In this document: one piece after another, positions 36,931 to 46,014 of the stretch
Layout of the letters: every line of letters begins with the position of its first letter
How positions within the stretch are numbered: position 1 is the first letter of the stretch
NCBI GenBank assembly: GCA_039592335.1
Contig: JBDHBX010000015.1
Span: 1 to 64,000 of the forward strand
Length of the DNA: 64,000 nt
Source: WVYX01 sp039592335
GTDB lineage: Bacteria; Gemmatimonadota; Gemmatimonadetes; Gemmatimonadales; GWC2-71-9
Direction of reading: 5' to 3'
Made by a program: the position numbers and the translations under genes
The notes under the pieces: model-generated
Seen by the model: the letters and a program-made list of their open reading frames with translations, nothing else
What the model was told of the DNA's origin: nothing
The model's database searches: none

Positions 36931-38142
36931 ATGCCTCGCCCCGATCCCGCCCCTCGCATCCTCCAAGTCGACGCCGACGCGTTCTACGCTCAGGTGGCCC
37001 GACTGCTCGACCCCGAGGGAGCGGGTCAGGCCGAGTTGCTCCTGGTAGGCGGCTCACCTCAGGGCCGCGGCGTGGTCACCTCGGCCTCCTACGCCGCCCG
37101 CAAGTACGGTGCACGCTCGGGGATGCCGATGGCCACGGCGCTCAGGCTCTGCCCGGGGGCCACGGTGGTGGGCGTGCCGCGTCGCGCGTGCAGCGAGAAG
37201 TCGCGCGCCATCGTGGCGGTACTGGAGCAGTTCACCCCGGTGGTGGAGCCGGCCTCGATCGACGAGATGTACCTCGACCTGACGGGCACCGAGGAGCTGT
37301 ACAAGAACGAGCCGCTGGAGGCCACCGCGCGCCGCATTCGCCAGGTCGTGCTGGACGAGACGGAGATCGCGGTCTCGATCGGCGGCGGCACTACCCGCCT
37401 CGTGGCCAAGCTCGCTGCCAAGCGGGCCAAGCCGCACCGTACCCCAGGGGCCGCAGGCGTGGTCGTGGTGCCGCCCGGCCAGGAGGCCGAGTTCCTCGCC
37501 ACCTTCGATCTGGCCGACATACCTGGCGTGGGGCCGCGCTTCCAGGATCGTCTGCAGGTGTACGGTCTCGTCACCGTGCGCGACGCCCTGAGGCACGACG
37601 AGGCCACGCTGCAGGGCTGGCTCGGGGAGCGCGCCGGCGCGTGGCTGTATTGCAGGATGCGCGGCATTGATCCGACGCCCGTGGAAGCGCGCGAGCGGGC
37701 CAAGTCCATCAGTCGCGACGAGACCTTCGCCAGAGATATCGACGCCGACCGCGACCTCTCCCGCGAGCTGCTGCGCCTCGCCGACCGGGCGACCTCCGAT
37801 CTCCGGAAGCACGGCTGGGCCACACGCACCATCACCGTGCGCATCCGCGATCACGACTTCCGCAACCGGTCCAAGAGCCTCACGCTCGACGAGCCCGTGA
37901 TCGCCGACCGTGTGGTCGCCCAGGTTGCCAGGGCGCTGCTCAAGCAGCTGCGCGAAAGGCGCCGCGTGCCTGCCCGCCTGCTGGGCGTGGCGCTCTCCAA
38001 CCTGAAGCCCGCCGAGGAGGTGGATCAGCTCTCGCTGTTCGACGAGGGTGGAGAGGAGACGGGCCGCGACCGCGCCCTCTCGCGTGCCATCGATCAGGTG
38101 CGGGAGAAGTTCGGTTACGGTGCCGTGGGGAGGGGTCTCTAG
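36931..38142 (+). CDS. dinB: DNA polymerase IV (Y-family, translesion)
   Basis: A 403-aa Y-family polymerase. The metal-binding acids are D14 (QVDADAFYA) and D111-E112 (SIDEMYLD). The little-finger domain spans about 235-350, and QLSLFD near residue 370 is the beta-clamp-binding motif. It copies damaged templates. No LexA-type box was recognised upstream. The usual N-terminal DMDCFFA motif is VDADAFYA here. Confidence 0.93.
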   Translation: MPRPDPAPRILQVDADAFYAQVARLLDPEGAGQAELLLVGGSPQGRGVVTSASYAARKYGARSGMPMATALRLCPGATVVGVPRRACSEKSRAIVAVLEQFTPVVEPASIDEMYLDLTGTEELYKNEPLEATARRIRQVVLDETEIAVSIGGGTTRLVAKLAAKRAKPHRTPGAAGVVVVPPGQEAEFLATFDLADIPGVGPRFQDRLQVYGLVTVRDALRHDEATLQGWLGERAGAWLYCRMRGIDPTPVEARERAKSISRDETFARDIDADRDLSRELLRLADRATSDLRKHGWATRTITVRIRDHDFRNRSKSLTLDEPVIADRVVAQVARALLKQLRERRRVPARLLGVALSNLKPAEEVDQLSLFDEGGEETGRDRALSRAIDQVREKFGYGAVGRGL

Positions 38143-38204
38143 CAGCTTGACGTCGGCTTGACGCGGCTCCACGAGCGTCCGGGCGTCCGGAACGGGAGAA
38201 CCCC

Positions 38205-38846
38205 ATGCGACGCTCGGCTACCCTGATCATCATCGTTCTCAGCGCCCTCGCGGCCGCCGCCCGCGGCCAGGAAACCGCCCGCCAGCCCTCCGGGCATCGA
38301 GGCACCTCGATCCTGTACGAGACCGCCATCGGCACGCGTCTCAACCAACAGCCCGATCCGGGGGTCGCCGACACGCGCTGGTTCGCCAACTGGGATCTGG
38401 GGTTCATGGCCAACCGCGGCACCTGGGCGTGGGGCGCCACGGTGCTGGCCAATGTGGACGAGGACGGTTCCCGCTGGGGCATCCGGCCCCGCTACCGGCG
38501 GTGGCTCGGCGGCAAGACCGCGCTGGATTTGGGCACCGGCATCCTGCTCGGTGGGGGAACGAACTACGGCGTGCAGAGCTACCCGGGGCTCACGGGGCTC
38601 GTGGCTGTGAGCCACGGCAGCTGGCTCGGCGTGAGCCTGGAGGTGCAGGCCATCCAGACGGCGCACAATGTCGAATCCAGCTACTCCAACCCCGTGCTCG
38701 GGGAGCAGCGAGTCATCGGTGCCTCCGGCATCGACTGGAGCATCTACCTCGGTTTCCGCCTGAACGGAGTCGGAGCTCTGGTAGCGAACGCGGCCGAGCT
38801 GGTTCTGGGGATCGCAGCGGCCGCGTCGATGGATATGGGGATGTAG
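38205..38846 (+). CDS. Exported beta-barrel-like protein
   Basis: A 213-aa protein with a signal peptide (MRRSATLIIIVLSALAAAARG). The mature part alternates beta segments with Gly/Asn turns (FGMA.. WGIRPRYRRWLGG, LDLGTGILLGGG) as in small outer-membrane barrels, but lacks a clear aromatic last residue and ends MDMGM. No family recognised. Confidence 0.55.
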   Translation: MRRSATLIIIVLSALAAAARGQETARQPSGHRGTSILYETAIGTRLNQQPDPGVADTRWFANWDLGFMANRGTWAWGATVLANVDEDGSRWGIRPRYRRWLGGKTALDLGTGILLGGGTNYGVQSYPGLTGLVAVSHGSWLGVSLEVQAIQTAHNVESSYSNPVLGEQRVIGASGIDWSIYLGFRLNGVGALVANAAELVLGIAAAASMDMGM

Positions 38847-39064
38847 GCGGGTTCCAACCACCACGCGAAGACGCGGCAGGGCAATGCTCTGTCGCGTCCT
38901 CCATTCCCACCCAGCGTTCAGCGCAAGGCTCGCGAATGCCGACCCAGGCATTCGGTATACCAGCCGTGCAACCTCTCCCCGGGCGTGCCCGTAGTGCGGA
39001 TGGACACCTTGAATCGCCCCACGCCCCCTTTCGCGGGGCGCGCACACCCAATGGAGTTGGCACG

Positions 39065-40435
39065 ATGATCACGCCTCGAGCTATGCGCTGGATCGCCTGC
39101 GGCGCGCGAGTTGCCATCGCGGTCGTTGCAGTGACACTACTGACCTGCTCCACTCTCGTGGCCCAAGTCGGCCCTCCCCCCGACGTCCCGGCCGACGCGG
39201 CCAAGCGCGCCGAGATCATTGACTCGGTGTGCGCGTCTCTCAACAAGACCTATGTCTTTCCTGACGTCGCCCAGCAAATGGACGAGTATGTGCGCGCGCA
39301 GATGGCCGAGGGCGCCTACGACGACCTCACCACCGTGGCGGAGTTCGCGCAGGCGCTGACTAGAGACCTGCGCTCAATCAGCCGCGACCGCCACCTCGGA
39401 GTGGTGTACGCTGCTCCGGCCCAGGTCGCGAGCATGAGCGCCGATCGTGACGAGGAAGAGGTCGCGCGGGAACGGCGGGAGGAATACGCCCGGAGCAACT
39501 TCAACTTCAAACGGGTGGAGCTGCTGGAGGGCAACGTGGGTTACTTGCGCTTCGACAGCTTCATGGACGCTGGGTGGGCCGGCCCCACTGCGGTGGCCGC
39601 GATGAACTTCCTGGCCAATGCAGATGCGATCATCTTCGACATGCGGTACAACGGTGGCGGCTCGCCCAGCCTGATCCAGCTGATCACCACGTATCTGTTC
39701 GAGGAATCGATCCACCTCAACAGCTTCTACATCCGCGAGAGCGACAGCACAACGCAATTCTGGACGCTCACCCACGTACCCGGTGAGCGCATGCCCGACG
39801 TCCCCGTCTACGTGCTCACCAGCAACCGCACCTTCTCGGGCGCCGAAGAGTTCACTTACAACCTCAAGAACCTGGAACGTGGTACGATCGTGGGCGACAC
39901 TACCGGCGGCGGCGCGCATCCGACGGCGACCCATGTGTACGAGCACCTCAACGCCGAAGCACACGTTCCGTTTGGAAGGGCGGTGAATCCCATCACGGGC
40001 ACCAACTGGGAGGGCGTGGGCGTGATCCCCGACGTCCCCGTGCCTTCCGAGCAGGCCCTGGAAACCGCCCACCTGATGGCGCTGCGAGAGCTCAGAGAGG
40101 GCGAGACCGACCCGCGCCAGCACTTCGCGCTCGACTGGGCCATCGCCGGCCTGGAGGCGCAGCTCAACCCAGTGACGGTGGATCCTGCGGTCCTGGCGTC
40201 GTACACCGGGACTTACGGCCCCCGCACGCTCTCGGTGCAGGATGGGCAACTCGTGTACCAGCGCGCGCCCAACGCGCCCATGACGGCCATTCCCATGGGC
40301 GACGCGCTGTTCCGCTTCGAGGAGATCGCGTACTTTCGTCTCGAGGTGGTAGTGGATGACACCGGCACGCCCGTCAAGCTGGTGGGACACTACGACAGCG
40401 GGCAGACCGACGAGTCGCCACGATCGGGTGGGTAA
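39065..40435 (+). CDS. S41 family (tail-specific-like) peptidase
   Basis: A 456-aa exported protein with an N-terminal hydrophobic segment (RVAIAVVAVTLLTCSTLVAQ). The S41 core has GYLRFDSFMD, IIFDMRYNGGGSPSL and TSNRTFSGAEEF, where S258 is the expected nucleophile, followed by TTGGGAHP. This is the IRBP-like branch. A beta-rich domain of about 90 residues ends it. Role: probably cleaves C-terminal peptides or envelope proteins in the periplasm. A strong hairpin follows at 40460. Confidence 0.82.
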   Translation: MITPRAMRWIACGARVAIAVVAVTLLTCSTLVAQVGPPPDVPADAAKRAEIIDSVCASLNKTYVFPDVAQQMDEYVRAQMAEGAYDDLTTVAEFAQALTRDLRSISRDRHLGVVYAAPAQVASMSADRDEEEVARERREEYARSNFNFKRVELLEGNVGYLRFDSFMDAGWAGPTAVAAMNFLANADAIIFDMRYNGGGSPSLIQLITTYLFEESIHLNSFYIRESDSTTQFWTLTHVPGERMPDVPVYVLTSNRTFSGAEEFTYNLKNLERGTIVGDTTGGGAHPTATHVYEHLNAEAHVPFGRAVNPITGTNWEGVGVIPDVPVPSEQALETAHLMALRELREGETDPRQHFALDWAIAGLEAQLNPVTVDPAVLASYTGTYGPRTLSVQDGQLVYQRAPNAPMTAIPMGDALFRFEEIAYFRLEVVVDDTGTPVKLVGHYDSGQTDESPRSGG

Positions 40436-40459
40436 CGCAGGCCGCATGCTTGAAATCAC

Positions 40460-40481
40460 AAGGGCCCCGTGAGGGGCCCTT
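40460..40481. terminator. Bidirectional terminator between convergent genes
   Basis: AAGGGCCCC (40460-40468), loop GTGA and GGGGCCCTT (40473-40481) form nine perfect base pairs; TCGTGTAG follows. Confidence 0.65.
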
Positions 40482-40537
40482 CGTGTAGATTCGCAGCCAT
40501 GCCCGAGCTCCCCGACGTCGTCGTGTATTGCGACGCA

Positions 40538-41680
40538 CTAGGGGATCACCAATACTCCAACCGTCCCGCCGAACTCGTCTTGCTCCGCGCGCATCCCTCG
40601 GGGGACGATCCAGTCGCCTCCGTCGACACGGACGTTCAGGCGATGAACGCCCGGTGGAATGGCCACGGTGATCACGAAGTCCTCCGCACCGGTTCGCTCG
40701 AGGGTCAGCGGCACCCAATCGGTGAAGTCCCCCATCAGCTCAATCTTGGCGGCCCCGGGCGCGTAGACCCGCAGCCGAACCGTTTCGTCCTGCCGGGGAT
40801 CCACCTCGAGCCGGGCTGCGACCGCGCTTCCCCCCTCGGGCTCCTCGCCGTACGCGCGCGCCAGGGCCTCGCTCACCACCGCCGGCGGCGCGCGACGCAC
40901 TGACGAGGTGCTCACGCGCACGCCAATGCTGGCGTAACTGGCCGCGAGAATCCCGCGCACCGGATCGGACGGGTACGTCCCCCCGCCGAGTTCCGCGGCG
41001 AGGCGGCGCGACACGGGCACGTGTATCAGAACCTCTCCGTAGAGGCCCTCGTCAACATTGCCGGTCCACGTGCGGAGCCCACCGCGGTAGCGGAGCTCGA
41101 AATCCCGCAGCTCGAGGTCGATGCTCCCTTCGACATCGAGGTACACGAGGTTGCCGAACCACGTACGCGTTGCACTTGCCCCGAACGTCACGGATTGTTG
41201 CACCATCCAACCGCCGAGGGAGATCTCGACGGGGGTATCGGAGTCACCACCCACGAAGGACCGGCCCGTCACACCGCCGAACCACGCGCCCACACGCCGG
41301 CCTGCGAGGTGCAATCGTCCGCGGAGCAGCACGTGCCCGTACCGCTCCGTGGCGGTGTAGGCGGCCAGTCCGGCCGAGCCCGATAGCTCCGCACGCAACA
41401 GTCCGCCGACCGAAGTGAGCCACCCCCCGGCTGCAGAGCCCTGCAGCACCGAGTTGCCGCTTTCGAACACGACCCAACTCACCTGCCCGCCCAGCGAGAG
41501 GCCGGGCCGTGCGAACTGAACGGTGGGAACGAGGTAAAACGCGGCGCTCGGGAGGAAGCCGTCGTAATCCACGTACGACACGCCCCCCTCGAGCGCCCCG
41601 GTGGTCTGCGCCGAGAGGCCCGACGCCCAGCAGATACACCACGCGAATGCCGCGACGGTGGCCGACCCGCGCCGCGTCAC
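40538..41680 (-). CDS. Predicted outer-membrane barrel with C-terminal CBM48-like domain
   Basis: A 380-aa exported protein (signal ending GLSAQ). Residues about 30-270 look like an outer-membrane beta barrel with repeated amphipathic strands. The last 85 residues form an E-set, glycogen-binding-like (CBM48/AMPK beta type) domain: LRVYAPGAAKIELMGDFTDW, IPPGVHRLNVRVDGGDW, then DEFG. The protein at 42364 has a matching domain. The gene is 15 bases after the stop of the previous one, so it ends an operon that starts with a sigma factor. Role unknown; a glucan-binding envelope protein is an inference. Confidence 0.7.
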   Translation of the reverse strand: MTRRGSATVAAFAWCICWASGLSAQTTGALEGGVSYVDYDGFLPSAAFYLVPTVQFARPGLSLGGQVSWVVFESGNSVLQGSAAGGWLTSVGGLLRAELSGSAGLAAYTATERYGHVLLRGRLHLAGRRVGAWFGGVTGRSFVGGDSDTPVEISLGGWMVQQSVTFGASATRTWFGNLVYLDVEGSIDLELRDFELRYRGGLRTWTGNVDEGLYGEVLIHVPVSRRLAAELGGGTYPSDPVRGILAASYASIGVRVSTSSVRRAPPAVVSEALARAYGEEPEGGSAVAARLEVDPRQDETVRLRVYAPGAAKIELMGDFTDWVPLTLERTGAEDFVITVAIPPGVHRLNVRVDGGDWIVPRGMRAEQDEFGGTVGVLVIP

Positions 41681-41695
41681 GCGCGTGGACCGGCC

Positions 41696-42367
41696 TTAGG
41701 GCTTCCTCTCACGCTGGCGCTGCCCGCCCGGCGAGAAATCAAGCTGGTCGGTCGCACCCGCCCCGAGTGCCTCGGCGGCGGCGCTCGACTCGAGCCGTAC
41801 CCCAAGCGCCGCAACGGGCGTAGCGCCCAGCGCGATATCGCGCTCCACGCTCCGCCGAAACGCAACGTACTCCGCGTCGTCCACGACGTCTGCGAGCGCC
41901 AGTACCGCCGCCACCGCCGTGTCGGATGGCACCCCAACCGCCACGAGGTCGGCGAGCACCGCGGCCGCCACCGTGAGGGATTCTTCACCACGTAGCTCCC
42001 TGAGGCGCGTCAGGTCATTGGGCGACGCCCCCGCCCGCAGCGCGCTCGCCCCGGCCACGATCTCCGCCGCCGAGGATAGCCCACCCATGGCGTCCCGTGC
42101 CAGCCCCAACTCCCCGTGCAGGCGTCGGATCGCGGCCACGATCCGCTCGCCCTCCGCGCCCTTGCTGGCGCCCTCGAGCGCGCGGTCCACGAGCGGCTCG
42201 GTGGGCAGCCGCGCCGCGCGCGCCGAATCCAGGATGGCCTCCACCTGCGCTCGCTGCGGCTGCGAGAGCACCGCAAGGCGCGGCTCCTGGCTCGAGGCAG
42301 GACGCGGCGCGACCACCAGCATTGCAGCGAAGAGCACCCAAGCAGCGCGACGTTGTGGGTTCATCAT
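41696..42367 (-). CDS. Exported helical protein of unknown function
   Basis: A 223-aa protein with a signal peptide (to PRPASSQ). The mature part is Ala/Leu/Glu-rich and almost fully helical, with short repeats of the type LVDRALEGASKG and AAVLADLVAVGVPSD. No family is recognised. It overlaps the upstream gene by four bases (ATGA), so it belongs to the sigma-factor operon and acts in the periplasm. Confidence 0.55.
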   Translation of the reverse strand: MMNPQRRAAWVLFAAMLVVAPRPASSQEPRLAVLSQPQRAQVEAILDSARAARLPTEPLVDRALEGASKGAEGERIVAAIRRLHGELGLARDAMGGLSSAAEIVAGASALRAGASPNDLTRLRELRGEESLTVAAAVLADLVAVGVPSDTAVAAVLALADVVDDAEYVAFRRSVERDIALGATPVAALGVRLESSAAAEALGAGATDQLDFSPGGQRQRERKP

Positions 42368-42924
42368 CCCCTCACAGTCACGACCGAGTTCGGCCGCCCG
42401 AAGTCGTCATCCAGGGCCGGCGGCGTGGACGGATCCCGCACCCACTCGGTGCCATCCACCAGGAAGCCGTAGCGGTAGCGTCCGGGCGGGAGCGGCACGG
42501 TCACCGTCCACATGCCATCTCCCGACGCCTGACGCAGGGGCGTCGCGGTAGCAACCCAGTCGTTGAAGTCCCCCACGACCGTCACCATCGATGCGCCGGG
42601 CGCGACCAGCACAAACTGCACGGTAGCCGCCTCGAGCACCTCCGTGGGCGCAGCGGTGTCCTCCACCCACGCAGCGCCCCAGCGCCCCATGAGGAGCAGC
42701 GCGGCGAGCGCGGCGGCCGCCGCCAGCCCACCGAGCGGACTCACAGTCACGGTGCGTCCGCGCCGCAGCCACTCCCATGCCGACCACCAGCGTCGCGCTC
42801 CGACCCGCGGCGCCGGGGCCCGCTCGACCTCCTCCATGACGCGGCGATCCAGGCCGGGATCCAGCCGCACCGACTCCCGGAGCGTCTCGATCGCACGATC
42901 GATCAGGGGGTCGCGCTCATCCAT
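42364..42924 (-). CDS. Anti-sigma-like membrane protein with CBM48-like domain
   Basis: A 186-aa protein that begins directly after, and overlaps by eight bases, a sigma factor gene. Residues 1-65 would be cytoplasmic and helical, 68-87 is a membrane helix (GGLAAAAALAALLLMG), and 95-186 is a periplasmic E-set/CBM48-like domain: FVLVAPGASMVTVVGDFNDW, LPPGRYRYGFLVDG, DDDFGRPNSV. The position and topology fit an anti-sigma factor, but there is no zinc-type HxxxCxxC motif, so that job is inferred. The periplasmic domain could sense a glucan. Confidence 0.75.
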   Translation of the reverse strand: MDERDPLIDRAIETLRESVRLDPGLDRRVMEEVERAPAPRVGARRWWSAWEWLRRGRTVTVSPLGGLAAAAALAALLLMGRWGAAWVEDTAAPTEVLEAATVQFVLVAPGASMVTVVGDFNDWVATATPLRQASGDGMWTVTVPLPPGRYRYGFLVDGTEWVRDPSTPPALDDDFGRPNSVVTVRG

Positions 42925-43462
42925 GTAGCTCCTCCGACAGGAGATGACGCAACTCCTCGCGCGCGCGGGCGACACGCATCTTCAGTGCCGACACCCCCGC
43001 GCCCGTGAGCTCACTCATCTCCTCGTAACTCAGCTCCTCGACGTACTTCAGGACGAACGCCTCTCGCTGCTCCGTCGTGAGTTGTGCGAGGGCCCACGCG
43101 ATCGCGTCACGCCAAGCGGTGTCGGCCGCGGTGTGCCCCACTGACGCGCGCTCCACGGCCGCCTCCTCTAACACTACCGTCCGTTCGCGCCGCGCGCGTT
43201 GCGCCCCGATGGTGCGGCAGCGGTTCACCAGAATGGCGAACAGCCACGCCCCGAACCGCTCGGGCGGCACACAGCGGACGAGCGAGCGGTAGCCGCGCAC
43301 AAATGCGTCCTGCACCGCCTCCTCGGCGTCTGCCGCGTTGCCCAGCATGCGCACCGCGTACCGTCCGAGACGGTCGCGGTAACGGGCCACGAGGCCGGCG
43401 TAGGCTCCCGTGTCACCACCCAGCACACGCCGCACCAGGGCGGCGTCGCTTTCCGTCCTCAC
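42917..43462 (-). CDS. ECF-type RNA polymerase sigma factor
   Basis: A 181-aa sigma-70 family protein. Region 2 reads ALVRRVLGGDTGAYAGLVARY through NAADAEEAVQDAFVRGYRSL; region 4 reads EREAF-like LTTEQREAFVLKYVEELSYEEMSELTG, then SALKMRVARAREELR. GTG at 43462 is chosen because it overlaps the stop of a short leader frame (GTGA), and that leader has the only good RBS. Upstream codons in the same frame lack sigma-factor sequence. It heads the operon with the CBM48-like proteins and probably controls it. Confidence 0.85.
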   Translation of the reverse strand: MRTESDAALVRRVLGGDTGAYAGLVARYRDRLGRYAVRMLGNAADAEEAVQDAFVRGYRSLVRCVPPERFGAWLFAILVNRCRTIGAQRARRERTVVLEEAAVERASVGHTAADTAWRDAIAWALAQLTTEQREAFVLKYVEELSYEEMSELTGAGVSALKMRVARAREELRHLLSEELHG

Positions 43463-43494
43463 CACGAATACCCGCGCACGGGGACTCGGGTCAC
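43459..43494 (-). CDS. Possible leader peptide coupled to the sigma factor
   Basis: GTG at 43494-43492 lies seven bases after AGGAGG and encodes an 11-residue peptide, VTRVPVRGYSW. Its TGA overlaps the sigma GTG (GTGA). This would couple translation of the sigma gene, which lacks an RBS of its own. A composition-based guess only. Confidence 0.35.
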   Translation of the reverse strand: MTRVPVRGYSW

Positions 43495-43656
43495 CACCAC
43501 ACCTCCTGACGCCTGTGACGCGGGCGCCGTGCACCGGGTATGCGCAATACAACGGGCACCAACGGCTCGGCCGATGATGGAAGTGTAGGGCGCTCGATCC
43601 ACGACGTCCACGCATTCCGCGGCGGCGCCGGGGCCCGGCGCACCCAGGAGGCGCCT

Positions 43657-45153
43657 ATGCACCCGATTTGGTCAATCATCCGTCGCGCCTTCGCCGCCCT
43701 CCCTCCGCTGCTCGTGCTGCCGACCGTGGCGACCGCGCAGTTCATCGCGCTGAAGACCCTCCCCGTGGCGACCGGAGACCAGTTCATGATCTTCCCGTCG
43801 GAGAACGTGGGCATGGGCAACGTCTCCATCGCGCTCGACGACGCGCTGCTCGACCCGTTCGTGAACCCCGCCAAGACCAGCCGGCTCACCCGATCGCTCG
43901 TGTTCGCCACACCCACGTTCTACAGCATCTCCAACAACGCGGGCAATGCCAGGTCCCTCCCCGCCGGTGCCCTGTTCAACGGCAAGGGCTGGTTCGGCGG
44001 CGGCGTGGTGGCGCTGCAGCAGCTGGAGCGGCAGGAGTTCTTCGGGCCGGTGCCTTTCTGCTGCGGACCGGAGAATCTCCTGAGCGAGCGCTCGGCCACC
44101 AACAAATACGCATACCTCAACTTCGGCCGCCTGTTCCCTGTGGGCCTCGCGCTCGCGGGGAGCGCGTTCTACGCCGACCTCAGCGCGGTGGACGGTGTGG
44201 AGCACCTCTACGCCGGGGCGGTGGGCATCGATCAGTGGGGCGGCATGGCCGATTTCCGGATCGGGCTCACCAAGGAGTGGGCCGGCGGCCGCGTGGCCGA
44301 GGCGGTGATCCTGCACAACCGGTTCGACATGGACCACGACGTGGCCTACATCGACTGGGTGCTCGTGGACTCGGTGCAGTGGCCGGAGTGGCGGCCCGAG
44401 ACTCGCACGCAGCACAACCGCGACGTGACGCGCACCTGGGGTCTGCATCTGGGCTACGTACAGCCCATCGGGACGAACGGGTGGCGGGTCGGCGGGATTC
44501 TCACCGCCAACCTGAAGTCGCATCCCAAGATCCCCAGCTACGTGCTGGAATACGTCCCCGAGGAGCCCCCCAAGGATCCCGGCAACAGCAGCGCCTTCGA
44601 CATCGGGGTGGGGTTCTCACGGACGACGGAGCAGACGACGTTCGGGATCGACCTGGTGTACCAGCCGGCGTTCAGCGACACGTGGGCGGAGGCCGATTCG
44701 GCAACCGAGACGGTGCAAGGTGACACCATCCCCGCGGGAGGCAAGCTCATCGAGAACACGTTCCGCTTCGGCAATGCCTTCCTCGGGCTTGGCGTAACCC
44801 AACGGGTGGGCGTCGCCGCTTTTCAGCTCGGCCTCCAAGTGCGAGCCTACGACTATCACCTCGACCAGTGGAACAACGTGGAGGAAACGAGCCGGCGACA
44901 AGACGAGCAGTGGATGGAATGGGCCCCGAGCTGGGGCGTCAGCGTCCGCCTCACCGGACTCGAGCTGCGGTACCGGGGGCGGGTCACCAGCGGCACCGGC
45001 CGCCCCGGTGTGGCGCGCGACCAAGTCTTCGGCGCCGGACAGCTCGACTTTGCCCCGGGAAGCGACATCGTGTGGGCGCCGGATGCGCCCCTCACACTGC
45101 AGGACGCCACCGTGACGACACACCAAGTGTCAGTATCAGTACCGATCAAGTAG
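43657..45153 (+). CDS. FadL-like outer membrane protein
   Basis: A 498-aa exported protein with a signal peptide ending TVATAQ. PSENVGMGNVSIALDDALLDPFVNPAK matches the N-terminal region of FadL/TodX-type porins, where the protein lists a stretch of small residues before the barrel; the body is beta-rich. It ends VSVSVPIK. FadL-type porins move hydrophobic compounds across the outer membrane. Strong RBS AGGAGG precedes ATG 43657. Divergent from the sigma factor gene. Confidence 0.6.
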   Translation: MHPIWSIIRRAFAALPPLLVLPTVATAQFIALKTLPVATGDQFMIFPSENVGMGNVSIALDDALLDPFVNPAKTSRLTRSLVFATPTFYSISNNAGNARSLPAGALFNGKGWFGGGVVALQQLERQEFFGPVPFCCGPENLLSERSATNKYAYLNFGRLFPVGLALAGSAFYADLSAVDGVEHLYAGAVGIDQWGGMADFRIGLTKEWAGGRVAEAVILHNRFDMDHDVAYIDWVLVDSVQWPEWRPETRTQHNRDVTRTWGLHLGYVQPIGTNGWRVGGILTANLKSHPKIPSYVLEYVPEEPPKDPGNSSAFDIGVGFSRTTEQTTFGIDLVYQPAFSDTWAEADSATETVQGDTIPAGGKLIENTFRFGNAFLGLGVTQRVGVAAFQLGLQVRAYDYHLDQWNNVEETSRRQDEQWMEWAPSWGVSVRLTGLELRYRGRVTSGTGRPGVARDQVFGAGQLDFAPGSDIVWAPDAPLTLQDATVTTHQVSVSVPIK

Positions 45154-45178
45154 CGCCGCTCCAGGGCAACGGCGCACG

Positions 45179-45220
45179 ACGCGGCAGCGTCCCGGAGATG
45201 GGCGCTGCCGCGTTCGGTTT
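45179..45220. terminator. Terminator between convergent genes
   Basis: ACGCGGCAGCG (45179-45189) pairs with CGCTGCCGCGT (45203-45213), eleven perfect base pairs with a 13-base loop, followed by TCGGTTT. Confidence 0.65.
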
Positions 45221-45230
45221 CAGGCTGTGG

Positions 45231-45851
45231 CTACTGCCGCTGGTACGTCGGACGCAGGTCCCGGGTGATCTCGTAGACCAGCGGATCCACAAGGCCGCCG
45301 TACGCATCCTTGGGATCCCGCCCGCCAAAGGAGGGAATCCCGCCGTCGAACGCTATCTCCCCGACCATCGCGGTGCCTTCAGCCGACCGGCTCCACACGG
45401 TCGCTCCCGATTCCGTGGAAAGCAGCCGCACCGAGATCGAGAGGTCCACATCGGCACCCACCCGGGGAATGCCACTGATCGAGGCACTGGGCTTCACGTT
45501 GGACACCACCAAGTGACCCACGAACACGAGGGGCACGCCGTGGTCCTCGCCGATGAACCGCGCCTCGGCCGGACCATAGCGCGTCCGTCCGGTCTCATCG
45601 AGCAACCACGTCATCTCACCCAGCTCGAGCACCTCGATGCTCTGCGCGGCGAGCATCTCCTCGACGAACCGCTGGGTGGCGAACTCGTGGAGCGTGCCCC
45701 TGGCGTTTTCGACCGTGAACGTCACGAGGGCCACGCGCTCGTACGGCACGAGATCGAGCCGGGGCGGCACCAGGACCCTGGTGCCACCGCCGCACGCGGC
45801 CAAAGCGGTGAGGAGGAGTGTCGTGATTGAGGTACGGAGATGGGCACGCAT
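45231..45851 (-). CDS. Lipoprotein, CsgG-like
   Basis: A 206-aa lipoprotein (lipobox LTALAAC; start at MRAHLRTS). RVALVTFTVENARGTLHEF, then a helical stretch with ATQRFVEEMLAAQ and VPLVFVGHLVVSNVKPS are the strand/helix order of CsgG/GNA1162-like outer-membrane lipoproteins. It resembles the protein at 8190 in layout. Convergent with the FadL-like gene. Confidence 0.6.
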   Translation of the reverse strand: MRAHLRTSITTLLLTALAACGGGTRVLVPPRLDLVPYERVALVTFTVENARGTLHEFATQRFVEEMLAAQSIEVLELGEMTWLLDETGRTRYGPAEARFIGEDHGVPLVFVGHLVVSNVKPSASISGIPRVGADVDLSISVRLLSTESGATVWSRSAEGTAMVGEIAFDGGIPSFGGRDPKDAYGGLVDPLVYEITRDLRPTYQRQ

Positions 45852-46014
45852 GAGGCACACTCTCCGGTCAGAAGTCGTGGGATCAGTTGTGGACGGCACC
45901 AGAATAGGGAATGCCGGCCCGCCGGGCCAGCGTCGCGAAAACGAGGGATGGAGAGTGAAGAGAGGCTGGGCGGGCTAGGTCGACCGTCCGCAACCGCTGC
46001 CGTACCGGCTTCGT

